64,000 bases of DNA, taken from Mucilaginibacter sp. (GTDB taxonomy: Bacteria; Bacteroidota; Bacteroidia; Sphingobacteriales; Sphingobacteriaceae). Position 1 is the stretch's first letter. Each line of letters starts with the position of its first letter. The translations under genes were made by a program, and so were the position numbers. The notes below the pieces were generated by a model. The model searched no databases. It saw only the letters and a list, made by a program, of their open reading frames with translations, and was not told where the DNA came from. This document shows, piece after piece, positions 41,593 through 51,547 of the stretch. The DNA is taken from contig NZ_JAQBOD010000031.1 in NCBI RefSeq assembly GCF_028288205.1, positions 1 to 64,000 of the forward strand, given 5' to 3'.

Positions 41593-42360
41593 ATGAATAT
41601 TAAAACATTTTATTGCAGCTGCGCTTTGGCCCTATTGTTTGCAAGCGGGTGCGCATCAAGAAGAGACCTTGTATATTTTAGTAACCTGACAAATGTAGGG
41701 GCAGTTGCTAATCCTAAAAACCAGGAGGTTCATATAGCGCCAAATGACATGGTTAATATTACCATGCACAGCCTTAATCCTGAATCTGATAATTTGTTTT
41801 TAAATAAAAACGCTGCACTATATGCACTATATGCACCATCAAAAATTGATGGGTACAGGGTAAATAAAGATGGTTTGATAGACCTCCCAATAATTGGTGG
41901 TTTTAAAATTGGAGGAATGAATATTGAAGAGGCTCAGAAAGCGATCACCGTCGAATTGAGTAAAAAAGTAAAGGACCCATTAGTGGATGTTCAAATAGTG
42001 AATTTTAAGATTACGGTAATAGGCGAAGTAAATAAGCCTTCAACCTTTATTATAACAAATGAAAAAGTAAATGTACTTGAAGCGCTTGGTATGGCCGGTG
42101 ATATGACCGTATATGGCAAAAGAGATAACGTATTGGTTATACGTAATGATGGAGGTACTAAAACATTGAAAAGGTTGAATCTTAACAACAAAGATTCATT
42201 TGATTCGCCTTATTTCTATCTGAAGCAAAATGACATTGTATACGTTGAGCCTGATAAGTCGAAAGCTGTTGAGTATAGCCAGAATACACGATTAATGCCG
42301 TTGATTATAGCCTCAATATCTGCCTTGGCAGTTTTGGCAGCAGTAGTGTTAAAACGATAA
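41593..42360 (+). CDS. wza: Outer-membrane polysaccharide export lipoprotein (Wza-like)
   Basis: A 255-residue lipoprotein with lipobox FASGC at the end of the signal peptide. A Poly_export domain (IAPNDMVNITMHSLN, YRVNKDGLIDLPIIGGFKIGGMNIEEAQKAI) and an SLBB-like domain (VTVIGEVNKPSTF, NVLEALGMAGDMTVYGKRDNVLVIR) follow. A C-terminal hydrophobic segment (PLIIASISALAVLAAVVL) may span the membrane. It forms the export channel partnered by the Wzc-like kinase 26 bp downstream. The start at 41593 puts the signal peptide at the N-terminus. Confidence 0.9.
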   Translation: MNIKTFYCSCALALLFASGCASRRDLVYFSNLTNVGAVANPKNQEVHIAPNDMVNITMHSLNPESDNLFLNKNAALYALYAPSKIDGYRVNKDGLIDLPIIGGFKIGGMNIEEAQKAITVELSKKVKDPLVDVQIVNFKITVIGEVNKPSTFIITNEKVNVLEALGMAGDMTVYGKRDNVLVIRNDGGTKTLKRLNLNNKDSFDSPYFYLKQNDIVYVEPDKSKAVEYSQNTRLMPLIIASISALAVLAAVVLKR

Positions 42361-42386
42361 TAATTAAGTAATCAAATTATTGACAA

Positions 42387-44708
42387 ATGTTAAAACTAAA
42401 AGCCATGAATACCAAATTTGTTTTAAATCCGGCAACACGCCCTGATAATTTTAAAGAAAAAATTATGCCATACTTAAAAAAATGGTATTGGTTTTTAATA
42501 GCACTTGTTCTGTGCCTGGCCGGAGTATGGTTTTATTTGGATAATGCTACGCCAATATACAAGGTGAGCAGTACATTACTCATACTTGATGACAAAAAAG
42601 GTGATGGTATCCTTAAATCGACTGCATTTAGCGACCTTAATATGTTCCAGGAAACTAAAACCGCTGATAATGAAATAGAGATACTGAGATCAAAAGATTT
42701 AATATATAATGCCTTGAGCAAGTTAAACCTGGAAACCAGTTATTTTAAGAAGAATGGTCTTAAAACCAGCGAGTTATATAACAAAGAAGTTCCATTTTTG
42801 CTTTCTATAAACCAGCTGAAAAAAACTGCATATTTAAAAGAGTTAAGCTTGGTAAGTTTGTCTGATAGCACTTTTCTTTTAAAAGAGGGTAGCCAGACAT
42901 GGGTATGCAAATATGGATATCCAATACAGCATGCCGACTACAAATTTATTGTAAATAAAGGGTCGGCCTTTTCAAACAATAATGAACCCGTTTATATTCG
43001 ATTTAACGATCTCAATAAAATGGCGGCGTCATATAGCGCGGGCCTGTTAAAAGTCAACCCGGTTATAAAGGAATCTAATACGATAACTTTAAGTTTAAAT
43101 GATGCTGTACCTGCACGGGGGGTGGATATCCTGACAAACATTATCAATACTTACAATATTGAGAACGTTCAAAAAAAGAATATAATGGCCGTTAACACCA
43201 TCATATTTATAGATAAACGTTTGAAAGCCATGGAGCAGGATCTGTCCGCAGCCGAAGGCGCCATGGAAAACTACAAGCAACAAAACTATACTATTGACGC
43301 AACTGCCGGTACACAGATCAATCTAACTAAGTCTGCTGAATATGGTCAGCTACTTGAGACATCCGAAGTTCAATTGGGTATAGCAAATTCCATTTCGACA
43401 TATTTAAGTAATACCAATAATCAGTTTAGTGTTGTACCAAGTACAATGGGGCTGAAAGATCCGGTATTAAATACATTAATAGGCCGGTTTAATGATTTAC
43501 AGATTGAAAGAAACAGGATGTTGCACAGCGCGAATTTGAGTAATCCGCTTGTTCAAAATCTTAGCGACCAAATATCCGGGTTACGTTTAAATATTATGGA
43601 GAACCTTGAAAATATTAAAAAAGGTTTCGTAATTGAAAATAATCAACTGAGAAAGAACTCAGCCCGGTATATATCCAGAATACAATCGGTACCTGCACTC
43701 GAAAGAGGGTTGTTGCAACATAGTAGAGAACAGATCGTTAAAACAAATCTTTATCAATACTTTTTGCAAAAACGCGAGGAAACTGCACTTTCTTTATCTG
43801 CAACAATACCAACCTCACAACTGGTAGATAAGCCGGCTTACAGTACTAATCCTGAATATCCAAAACAACCATTAATGTACTTATATGGAAGTATTTTAGG
43901 ACTTATTTTACCTGGCTTTCTGATATATGGTGGCGAAAAATTTAATTCGAAAGTTAAAGATACAACAGGCCTTAAAGAACTTAATGGCATAAGAATACTT
44001 GGCGAATTAACTCATTGCGACCTTAAAAAACCCATCGCTATTCAAAATGGCGGTACGTCAACTATAACAGAGCTTTTTAGGTATATACGTACAAACCTTA
44101 GTTTTTTAAATGATCATTTGCAAAATAAGGTGATGCTTGTAACCTCGTGTATGAAAGGTGAGGGAAAAACATTCTTCAGCATAAACCTGGGGCTAACACT
44201 TGCATTACTTAATAAAAGAGTATTAATTATGGAATTTGATCTGAGAAACCCGGATCTGCTTAAAAAAATGGGGCTTTCTCAACAAAAGGGTATTAGTAGT
44301 TATTTGGAAGGCAATACCGAAGAGTTAAATATTCAACCTTATGATAATGCACACAATCTATATGTTATGGGTTGCGGCTCAATGCCTGAAAATCCTGCAG
44401 AATTGCTTACCAGCAAGAGGGTAGATCAGCTCTTTGACGTATTAAGGCCGAAGTTTGATTATATAATTGTTGATACGTCGCCGATTGGCACTGTAGCAGA
44501 TGCCTTTAGCCTGGCAAAAAATGCCGACTTAAGCATTTATCTGGTGCGTTACAATTATACAAATACCGAACAACTGGATATACTTAGAGATATTCATGAG
44601 AATGAAAAATTAAAAAATCTGATGGTTGTTCTTAATGATGCAAAAAGTGAGAACCGCCCAGGATATACTTATGGAAGGTATGGTTATTCAGTCACCTCTG
44701 GTGTTTAA
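42387..44708 (+). CDS. wzc: Wzc-like polysaccharide co-polymerase and BY-type tyrosine kinase
   Basis: A 773-residue inner-membrane protein. TM1 (WFLIALVLCLAGVWFYL) precedes a Wzz domain, a periplasmic coiled coil with GNVR-type motif, and TM2 near residue 510 (LMYLYGSILGLILPGFLIYG). The cytoplasmic kinase follows: Walker A SCMKGEGKTFFS (about 586-597), Walker A' LIMEFDLRNPDL and Walker B YIIVDTSPIG. The tail GYTYGRYGYS supplies a tyrosine cluster for autophosphorylation. It controls chain length and export with Wza. An alternative start is codon 7 (42405). Confidence 0.92.
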   Translation: MLKLKAMNTKFVLNPATRPDNFKEKIMPYLKKWYWFLIALVLCLAGVWFYLDNATPIYKVSSTLLILDDKKGDGILKSTAFSDLNMFQETKTADNEIEILRSKDLIYNALSKLNLETSYFKKNGLKTSELYNKEVPFLLSINQLKKTAYLKELSLVSLSDSTFLLKEGSQTWVCKYGYPIQHADYKFIVNKGSAFSNNNEPVYIRFNDLNKMAASYSAGLLKVNPVIKESNTITLSLNDAVPARGVDILTNIINTYNIENVQKKNIMAVNTIIFIDKRLKAMEQDLSAAEGAMENYKQQNYTIDATAGTQINLTKSAEYGQLLETSEVQLGIANSISTYLSNTNNQFSVVPSTMGLKDPVLNTLIGRFNDLQIERNRMLHSANLSNPLVQNLSDQISGLRLNIMENLENIKKGFVIENNQLRKNSARYISRIQSVPALERGLLQHSREQIVKTNLYQYFLQKREETALSLSATIPTSQLVDKPAYSTNPEYPKQPLMYLYGSILGLILPGFLIYGGEKFNSKVKDTTGLKELNGIRILGELTHCDLKKPIAIQNGGTSTITELFRYIRTNLSFLNDHLQNKVMLVTSCMKGEGKTFFSINLGLTLALLNKRVLIMEFDLRNPDLLKKMGLSQQKGISSYLEGNTEELNIQPYDNAHNLYVMGCGSMPENPAELLTSKRVDQLFDVLRPKFDYIIVDTSPIGTVADAFSLAKNADLSIYLVRYNYTNTEQLDILRDIHENEKLKNLMVVLNDAKSENRPGYTYGRYGYSVTSGV

Positions 44709-44929
44709 TAACCAACGGATCTGTTAATAATTTATAGTACCAATTAATAAAAAAGTAAGCTTTCAGTATTATTTCCTGTTGATACATCCTTTAACAATGC
44801 AATAAATTGAATAGGAATAAAAAGGCCATACTTACCAATTATAATTCCCGAATAAAAAAGCTTAAATAATATTTTTCTTCATCAGGCTCCGCCATTTTTT
44901 TGATCAATTTTTTAAAATGTAGCTAAAAT

Positions 44930-44945
44930 TATCACGTAAGTGATA
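44930..44945. promoter_or_regulatory. TATCAC-GTAA-GTGATA palindrome upstream of upxY-like gene
   Basis: A perfect 6-bp inverted repeat with a 4-nt centre, 54 bp before the ATG at 44999 in a 290-bp gap. It is a candidate operator. Nothing else clear is seen in the gap: no gene, and no strong terminator after wzc. Confidence 0.45.
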
Positions 44946-44998
44946 TGGCGAAGCTATTGTCTTAATCAAACGTCGTCATTACTAATACCCAATATTTT

Positions 44999-45571
44999 AT
45001 GGAAACACAATTGAATGCCATTAAAAGGTCAGTTATTAATTTTAATGAAAAAAAATGGCTGGTAATATACACCAGACCCAGATGGGAAAAGAAAGTTGAA
45101 AAACAGCTAAATGAGCGGGGTATTGAGGCTTATTGCCCATTACGGCAAGTACAAAATCAATGGGCCGACCGGAAAAAAAGTGTAAGCCTGCCATTATTTA
45201 ACTCGTACGTATTTGTAAGGGTTAGCTTACGCGAAGAAGCTATTGTATTGTACACATTAGGTGTACTTAATTATGTGTACTTCATGGGTAGGCCCGCTGT
45301 AGTACCTGATAAAGCCATTGAAGATATAAAAATAAACCTGGCCCTTTATAAAGATGTTGAGGCGGTTAATCTGCAAAATATAGCGGTAGGAGATCATGTA
45401 TTAATAAAAGCCGGGGTTTTTGTTAATCAAAAAGGCCAGGTGGTACAGGTTAACGGTAAAAACGTACTAATGATTTTAGACAAGATCAACTGTGCCCTGG
45501 TAACCCGTATCCCATTTCAACAAGTTATGCTTCAATCTGTAAATCAAGAAAATGAAAAAGTTAAACTATAA
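44999..45571 (+). CDS. UpxY-family (NusG-like) transcription antiterminator
   Basis: A 190-residue NusG paralogue. The NGN domain begins [20 protein letters not shown], followed by [20 protein letters not shown] and [18 protein letters not shown] domain is at [23 protein letters not shown]. In Bacteroides, UpxY proteins are encoded in capsule loci and prevent premature termination in their own leader. Here the gene lies inside the locus, after wza-wzc, and overlaps the dehydrogenase gene by 20 bp. It probably controls the downstream 18-kb stretch. Confidence 0.9.
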   Translation: METQLNAIKRSVINFNEKKWLVIYTRPRWEKKVEKQLNERGIEAYCPLRQVQNQWADRKKSVSLPLFNSYVFVRVSLREEAIVLYTLGVLNYVYFMGRPAVVPDKAIEDIKINLALYKDVEAVNLQNIAVGDHVLIKAGVFVNQKGQVVQVNGKNVLMILDKINCALVTRIPFQQVMLQSVNQENEKVKL

Positions 45572-46850
45572 TCAAAAGATCGGAATTGTAGGCCTGGGGT
45601 ATGTTGGTCTGCCACTTGCGGTAGAATTTGCGAAAAAATATAAAGTATTTGGTTACGACATCAACCCCAAAAGGATAGACCAGCTTAAAGATGGTTTTGA
45701 CCATACAAAGGAAATAAGTGAGCCGGAATTGATGGACGTTATTACGTATGTGTGCACAACTACTAAAGGGCTTTTTTTTACAACCGAGATTGAGTCGTTA
45801 AAGCAATGTTCAATTTATATTATCACTGTACCAACACCGGTTGATAAAAATAATCGCCCGGACCTGAGCCCGTTAATCGATGCAAGTTTACTGATCGGTA
45901 AGATTCTAAAAAAGGGCGATATCGTGATCTATGAATCGACCGTTTATCCGGGAGTTACCGAGGATGAATGCATGCCTGTTTTGGAAAGAGCATCTAAGCT
46001 GCGGTTTAATATTGATTTTTTTGCTGGCTACTCGCCTGAAAGAATAAATCCCGGCGATAAAACGCATACTGTGGCCAATATACGTAAGATCACATCTGGG
46101 TCAACCGCTGAAACCGCCGAAATAGTAGATCAGCTATATGGATCTGTTATTACCGCCGGGACATTTAAAGCTGATTCGATAAAGGTTGCTGAGGCAGCCA
46201 AAGTAATTGAGAATGCCCAGCGGGATATAAACATTGCTTTTGTAAACGAGTTGGCTATGATATTTAATAAGATGGGTATTGATACGCATAAGGTACTGGA
46301 AGCCGCCGGAACAAAATGGAATTTTCTTGATTTTAAACCAGGCTTGGTTGGCGGACATTGTATTGGTGTAGACCCATATTATCTTGCTCAAAAAGCACAG
46401 GAAGTTGGTTATCATCCCGAGATAATCCTGGCTGGTCGGCGCATAAACGATGCGATGGGCGCATACGTTGCCGACCAGTTTATTAAGAAAATGACTTGTA
46501 AAGGTACGTCACTTGTTAATGCAGAGGTGCTTGTACTTGGTTTTACATTCAAAGAAAATTGCCCCGATGTACGCAATACCCGTGTAATTGATATTGTACG
46601 CAGGTTAGAAGAATATAATGTAAAAGTCCATATCCACGATCCTTGGGCCAATGCCGATCATGCAAAAAAAGCTTACGGCATTATTTGCGAAAATGGCGAA
46701 TCGAAAACCCGCACATACGATGGTATTTTGCTTGCCGTTGCACATAACGAATTTAAAGAGATGGACCTAAAGGGTTTGTGCAAACCTAATACGGTTTTAT
46801 ACGACCTTAAGGCATTTTTACCCGATAGCATTGTTGATGCCCGTCTATAA
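45552..46850 (+). CDS. Nucleotide-sugar 6-dehydrogenase (WbpO/TviB type)
   Basis: A 432-residue UDP-sugar dehydrogenase that oxidises C6 of a UDP-hexose to a uronic acid with two NAD+. The Rossmann start is [20 protein letters not shown]. The catalytic cysteine lies in [32 protein letters not shown] and [14 protein letters not shown] resemble UDP-N-acetylgalactosamine/glucosamine dehydrogenases (TviB, WbpO) more than UDP-glucose dehydrogenase. The product would be a uronic amino-sugar donor. Substrate choice is inferred. Confidence 0.88.
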   Translation: MKKLNYNQKIGIVGLGYVGLPLAVEFAKKYKVFGYDINPKRIDQLKDGFDHTKEISEPELMDVITYVCTTTKGLFFTTEIESLKQCSIYIITVPTPVDKNNRPDLSPLIDASLLIGKILKKGDIVIYESTVYPGVTEDECMPVLERASKLRFNIDFFAGYSPERINPGDKTHTVANIRKITSGSTAETAEIVDQLYGSVITAGTFKADSIKVAEAAKVIENAQRDINIAFVNELAMIFNKMGIDTHKVLEAAGTKWNFLDFKPGLVGGHCIGVDPYYLAQKAQEVGYHPEIILAGRRINDAMGAYVADQFIKKMTCKGTSLVNAEVLVLGFTFKENCPDVRNTRVIDIVRRLEEYNVKVHIHDPWANADHAKKAYGIICENGESKTRTYDGILLAVAHNEFKEMDLKGLCKPNTVLYDLKAFLPDSIVDARL

Positions 46851-46858
46851 ACGATTAA

Positions 46859-48298
46859 ATGAGTTTAAAAGAAAAAGCTGTTTCTGGCTTATTATGGTCG
46901 TTATGGCAGCAGGTTAGTTCAAAGCTTGTTAGTTTTTGCATCTCTATTTTTTTGGCCCGGATACTTGATCCGGCCGAGTTTGGCCTGATTGCGATGTTAT
47001 CGCTTTTTATCGCTATCGGCAATACATTATTAGATAGCGGATTAACCACATCACTTATACGCACAACAGATGCTGATCAACGCGATTATTCAACCATATT
47101 TTATTTCAACCTTGCCGGAAGCACACTGATATATGCTTTGCTGTTTTTAACAGCACCCCTTATAGCTGATTTTTATAATCAGCCGCTATTAAAAAACATT
47201 GTTCGGGTATATGGGATAATCCTGATTATCAATGCGTTTTTTGGTGTGCAAAGTACGCTGCTTATAAAGGAAATGAAATTTAAAAAGCAAACCAATATGC
47301 AGATACCTGCGGCTATTGGTGGTGGTTTATTAGGAATAGTACTTGCAAAAATGGGTTATGGGGTTTGGAGCCTGGTATGGATGGGTTTGTGTACATCGTT
47401 CTTATCAACAGCAATGCATTGGATAACATCAGATTGGAGGCCTGCTTTGATATTTGATAAAAAATGTTTTAAAAATCACCTTAATTTCGGCTACAAAATG
47501 ACATTATCCGGTATACTGGATACTGTTTATCAAAACCTATACCTCATTATTATAGGCAAATATTTTTCTGCATCGCAGCTTGGTTTTTATTCTCGCGCCG
47601 ATGCCGTAAGCCAGTTACCTATAGGCAATATCTCTGCAGCAATTAATAAAGCTACATATCCCATGTTTGCCGAGATTTCGGACGACGTTGTTAAACTAAA
47701 AAGCGTATATAAAAAATTGATGCAACAAGTGCTTTTCTGGAATGCACCTTCACTTATATTTTTATGTGTAATTGCCAGGCCCTTGTTTCACCTTTTATTA
47801 ACTGATAAGTGGCTGCCGGCTGTTCCATACTTTCAAATTTTGTGTATAAGTGGCATCATGTATCCTTTACACTCATATAATCTGAATGTGTTAAAGGTAC
47901 TGGGTAAAAGTGCTTTATTCCTCAGGTTAGAGGTAGTTAAAAAAATTCTTAGTGTAATAGGTATTTTAAGCTTTATACAATTTGGTATTTACGGATTGCT
48001 CTATTTTCAATTGGCCTTCAATTTTGTTGCATATTATATTAATTCAATATACAGCGGCAAGCTTATTTCTTATCCAATCAAAGAACAAATTGCAGATATT
48101 TTGCCAATACTATTATTGGCCGGTGCAATAGGTGCTTTATGCTTCTTGTTCAACCTTATTCTAACCAACTTGTTAATACCCGATCTGCCGCTGATTATAC
48201 TAACAGGTGCAAGTTACGCAGTGCTTTACTTTGCATCCGGCTTAATTATTAAACTACAGGCACTGAGCGATTTTAACCAATTAATTTTAAAAAGATGA
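46859..48298 (+). CDS. wzx: Polysaccharide flippase (Wzx/PST family)
   Basis: A 479-residue integral membrane protein of the MOP superfamily with about 12-14 helices. The start SLKEKAVSGLLWSLWQQVSSK and LARILDPAEFGLIAML are typical of WzxC-like PST transporters. It should flip undecaprenyl-linked repeat units to the periplasm. It lies 8 bp after the dehydrogenase and overlaps the next aminotransferase by 4 bp, so the genes are translationally coupled. Confidence 0.9.
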   Translation: MSLKEKAVSGLLWSLWQQVSSKLVSFCISIFLARILDPAEFGLIAMLSLFIAIGNTLLDSGLTTSLIRTTDADQRDYSTIFYFNLAGSTLIYALLFLTAPLIADFYNQPLLKNIVRVYGIILIINAFFGVQSTLLIKEMKFKKQTNMQIPAAIGGGLLGIVLAKMGYGVWSLVWMGLCTSFLSTAMHWITSDWRPALIFDKKCFKNHLNFGYKMTLSGILDTVYQNLYLIIIGKYFSASQLGFYSRADAVSQLPIGNISAAINKATYPMFAEISDDVVKLKSVYKKLMQQVLFWNAPSLIFLCVIARPLFHLLLTDKWLPAVPYFQILCISGIMYPLHSYNLNVLKVLGKSALFLRLEVVKKILSVIGILSFIQFGIYGLLYFQLAFNFVAYYINSIYSGKLISYPIKEQIADILPILLLAGAIGALCFLFNLILTNLLIPDLPLIILTGASYAVLYFASGLIIKLQALSDFNQLILKR

Positions 48299-49476
48299 TA
48301 CCTGTAACCAAACCCTTTCTCCCCGCCGAAAAAGAATTTAAAAGTTATGTTAAAAGTATTTGGCAGCGGCAATGGCTAACTAATAATGGCCCATTGGTAA
48401 ACACTCTCGAACTAAAGTTAAAGGAATACCTTGGAATAAATCATTTACTATTTGTTTCGAACGGAACGGTGGCCCTGCAACTGGCAATTAAGGCCCTGAA
48501 TTTATCAGGCGAAATAATTACAACACCATTCTCGTTTGTTGCTACTACAAGCAGTATTGTTTGGCAGGGGTGCAAACCGGTATTTGTTGATATTGATCCT
48601 GAGTCGTTTAATATTGACCCGTATAAAATTGAATATGCTATTACCCCAAAAACATCGGCTATATTGGCGACTCATGTTTATGGGAATCCCTGCGCTATTG
48701 ATACTATACAGCAAATTGCTGATAAATACAATTTGAAGATTATATATGATGCAGCACATTGTTTTGGCACACAATATAAAAACAGATCGATATTTGAATA
48801 TGGTGATATCAGTACAACAAGCTTTCACTCTACAAAACTGTTTCATACAATTGAGGGAGGGGCAGTTTTTACCAAAGATCCCGATCTGTTAAAGAAAATG
48901 GCCCTGATGCGTAATTTTGGTTATTCGGGAGTTGATACTTTTTCTGAGCAGGGTATAAATGCCAAAAACTGTGAATTTCATGCCGCAATGGGTTTGTGTA
49001 ACCTGAACCATGTGAATGATATACTAAAAATGCGTAAATATTTATCAGAGCAATATTTAAATCGGCTGGTCAATCTTGATGTGAAATTTCAAAAAATCCA
49101 GAACAATGAGGATTATAATTACGCTTACTTCCCTATATTATTTAAAAGCGAAAGCTTAATGCAACAAGCCAAAGCTAACCTGGAAATGGCCCAGATATAT
49201 TGCCGGCGATATTTTTATCCTTCATTGGCGAAATTGCCATACGTTGAAAATGTAGAAATGCCTGTTTGTGAATTAGTAGCAAGCAGGATATTGTGTCTCC
49301 CTTTATATCACACCTTAACAGTGTCTGATCTGGATATGATATGCCGGTTATTATTAAGAGGGCAAAATTTCGAAATAAATAAGGCTCCTGAAATTCGCTG
49401 CACAAGTAAACTTGAGCCATCCCAATCAATATCGCGCATGAGGTCAAAAATAGTTAAAGTTAACGGCTCGCTATAA
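48295..49476 (+). CDS. DegT/DnrJ/EryC1/StrS sugar aminotransferase (first copy)
   Basis: A 393-residue PLP-dependent aminotransferase of nucleotide sugars. The PLP lysine is K181 in TTSFHSTKLFHTIEGGAVF. FVSNGTVALQLAIKAL and IIYDAAHCFG are the other cofactor motifs. Such enzymes make amino-deoxy sugars from keto-sugar nucleotides. The matching dehydratase is not in the window unless supplied elsewhere. It begins 4 bp inside wzx. Confidence 0.9.
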   Translation: MIPVTKPFLPAEKEFKSYVKSIWQRQWLTNNGPLVNTLELKLKEYLGINHLLFVSNGTVALQLAIKALNLSGEIITTPFSFVATTSSIVWQGCKPVFVDIDPESFNIDPYKIEYAITPKTSAILATHVYGNPCAIDTIQQIADKYNLKIIYDAAHCFGTQYKNRSIFEYGDISTTSFHSTKLFHTIEGGAVFTKDPDLLKKMALMRNFGYSGVDTFSEQGINAKNCEFHAAMGLCNLNHVNDILKMRKYLSEQYLNRLVNLDVKFQKIQNNEDYNYAYFPILFKSESLMQQAKANLEMAQIYCRRYFYPSLAKLPYVENVEMPVCELVASRILCLPLYHTLTVSDLDMICRLLLRGQNFEINKAPEIRCTSKLEPSQSISRMRSKIVKVNGSL

Positions 49477-49528
49477 ATAAGACCCATTAAGGGAAATGTT
49501 TAAGCCTTTAAATCATACCTGATCATTA

Positions 49529-50671
49529 ATGAAAATGACTTCCGCTTCTAACAATAAGCCAAAAATATGTTTTGTCATCCCTTCACTAAACGGCGGAGGA
49601 GCCGAAAAGGTACTGATCAATCTGGCAAATCAATTTGGTAAATTGGTTTGTAAACCTGTAATTATTTCGTTAAATAAGAGTTTGCCGGCATATTCCATTA
49701 ATAAAGAGTTGAAAGTGTATCACCTGCTTGATAGGAAAAGCGATCTTATACTTTACAGGCTTTATTACATAATTCAAACATTTTTCAAATTACTGTTTAT
49801 CATCCTTAAAGAAAAGCCCGTTTGTGTAATCTCTTTTATCACATCGGCAAACTTATGGACGGGTGTTACCTGTAATATTGCAAATACACCATATATCGTG
49901 TCTGAAAGAACATCGCCCGATCGCAGCATCAATCAACTAAATAACTTTAGTCGAAATCTGGCCGCATTGATATATAAACGAGCGGCGGCGGTTGTGGTAA
50001 GTGCCCGGGGAATTGGAGGGTGCCTCAAAGAGAACAAAGCTTTTAAAAAGCTTAACAATATACACCTGATCGAGAATGCGGTATCGCAATTCGACAGACT
50101 CTCATTAAACAAAGTTCATTCCCGAAAATTTATACTCGGGGTAGGCAGGCTCGCTTATGTAAAGGGTTTCGATCAGCTTATTTCTGCCTATGGATCAGCA
50201 AAGCTCGACAACACAGATCTGTTAATAATCGGAGAAGGAGAAGAGCGGGCTACTCTACTTTCTCAGGTCGAAAACTTAGGTTTAGGAAGCAGGGTGTTTA
50301 TGCCAGGCACAAAAACTAACCTTCAGGATTATTACAACCAGGCAGAATTGTTTGTGTTACCATCCAGAAATGAGGGTTACCCAAACGCACTTATTGAAGC
50401 AATGAGTTTTGGTTGTCCGTGCGTTGCTATGGATTGTGATTTTGGCCCTGCCGAAATTATAAAACATGAACATAATGGCCTGTTAGTTGAAGCCGGAAAT
50501 ATTACAGCATTTGCTGACGCGATCATCCGTTTGGATAATAATACCGAATTGAAAAGCAAATTAGGTAATAATGCAAAACGTATCAAACAAACTAATAACG
50601 CTAAAAGCATATTAAAAAAATGGGCGCAATTGGTTTTAGCCCCAGACCAAATTGTTACTGAATTAACATAA
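49529..50671 (+). CDS. Family 4 glycosyltransferase
   Basis: A 380-residue GT-B enzyme. The N-terminal domain begins KICFVIPSLNGGGAEKVLINLANQFG. The C-terminal nucleotide-binding domain shows ILGVGRLAYVKGFDQLISAY and the E-x7-E motif in FVLPSRNEGYPNALIEAMSFGCP. It is a retaining transferase working on the lipid-linked repeat unit. Donor sugar is unknown. ATG 49529 or 49535 are both possible. Confidence 0.9.
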   Translation: MKMTSASNNKPKICFVIPSLNGGGAEKVLINLANQFGKLVCKPVIISLNKSLPAYSINKELKVYHLLDRKSDLILYRLYYIIQTFFKLLFIILKEKPVCVISFITSANLWTGVTCNIANTPYIVSERTSPDRSINQLNNFSRNLAALIYKRAAAVVVSARGIGGCLKENKAFKKLNNIHLIENAVSQFDRLSLNKVHSRKFILGVGRLAYVKGFDQLISAYGSAKLDNTDLLIIGEGEERATLLSQVENLGLGSRVFMPGTKTNLQDYYNQAELFVLPSRNEGYPNALIEAMSFGCPCVAMDCDFGPAEIIKHEHNGLLVEAGNITAFADAIIRLDNNTELKSKLGNNAKRIKQTNNAKSILKKWAQLVLAPDQIVTELT

Positions 50672-50705
50672 CCAAGCCTTAAAGGCGCAAACAATCGGCA
50701 TATTT

Positions 50706-51431
50706 ATGGTACAATATTTAATCAGGTTAGATGATCTGTGTCAAACCAGCAATTTATATAAATGGGAGCGTTTTTTTAACCTGTTCGATCGTTACGGAAT
50801 AAAACCTGTTATTGCTGCAATACCAGATAATAAAGACCCAAAATTGACCCGGTGCGGAAGTTTTAACCATAATTATTGGCAACTTCTACGTGATCTTCAA
50901 AAAAATGAATATGCCATAGCTATGCACGGGTTTGAACATAGCTATTTGAATAGTAATTCGGGTATCTTAAAGCAAAACAGGCGTTCAGAATTTGCCGGAT
51001 TACCACTTTATCTGCAGGAAAGAAAAATAATAGAAGCGGTAGAGATTTTTGACCGTGAAAATATCAAGTCGGATATTTTTGTTGCCCCGGCACATTCTTT
51101 TGATCATAACACTTTAAAAGCACTTAAAAAACATTCTAATATCAGCATCATCAGCGACGGCTTATTAACGTCACCATATAAAAGGTTTGGCTTTAAATGG
51201 ATACCGGTACAGCTGTCGGAAGTAACACCTAAGCCCAATAAAACCTGGACCTTTAATTATCACCCCGAAACCTGCTCTGAAAAAGGTTTTATAAAATTAA
51301 AAGCATTTATATATAAACATCATAAAAATTTTGTATCGCCGGCTCAGCTAACATTCAGGCCATATTCCTTTTGGGATAATTGCTATGAAACGTATCACAT
51401 TTACACCCGTTTACTGCGCGGTCTTTTTTAA
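50706..51431 (+). CDS. DUF2334 polysaccharide-deacetylase-like protein
   Basis: A 241-residue protein of the DUF2334 branch of the NodB/CE4 deacetylase superfamily. LIRLDDLCQTSNLYKWERFFNLF supplies the metal-site aspartates, KPVIAAIPDN the next strand, AMHGFEHSYL the metal histidine, and FVAPAHSFDHNTLKAL a later motif. There is no signal peptide, so it should act in the cytoplasm, perhaps on a lipid-linked intermediate or nucleotide sugar. Deacetylase activity is inferred from the fold. Confidence 0.78.
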   Translation: MVQYLIRLDDLCQTSNLYKWERFFNLFDRYGIKPVIAAIPDNKDPKLTRCGSFNHNYWQLLRDLQKNEYAIAMHGFEHSYLNSNSGILKQNRRSEFAGLPLYLQERKIIEAVEIFDRENIKSDIFVAPAHSFDHNTLKALKKHSNISIISDGLLTSPYKRFGFKWIPVQLSEVTPKPNKTWTFNYHPETCSEKGFIKLKAFIYKHHKNFVSPAQLTFRPYSFWDNCYETYHIYTRLLRGLF

Positions 51432-51547
51432 GTGACAATAAAATCAGGCTTAAATGGCTATTAAAATTGTATTTCTATAAACTACCGGTCGCGCCATCAA
51501 TAATATATTCTTGAAATCCCTATTCACAATTTAAATTATTAATAATC

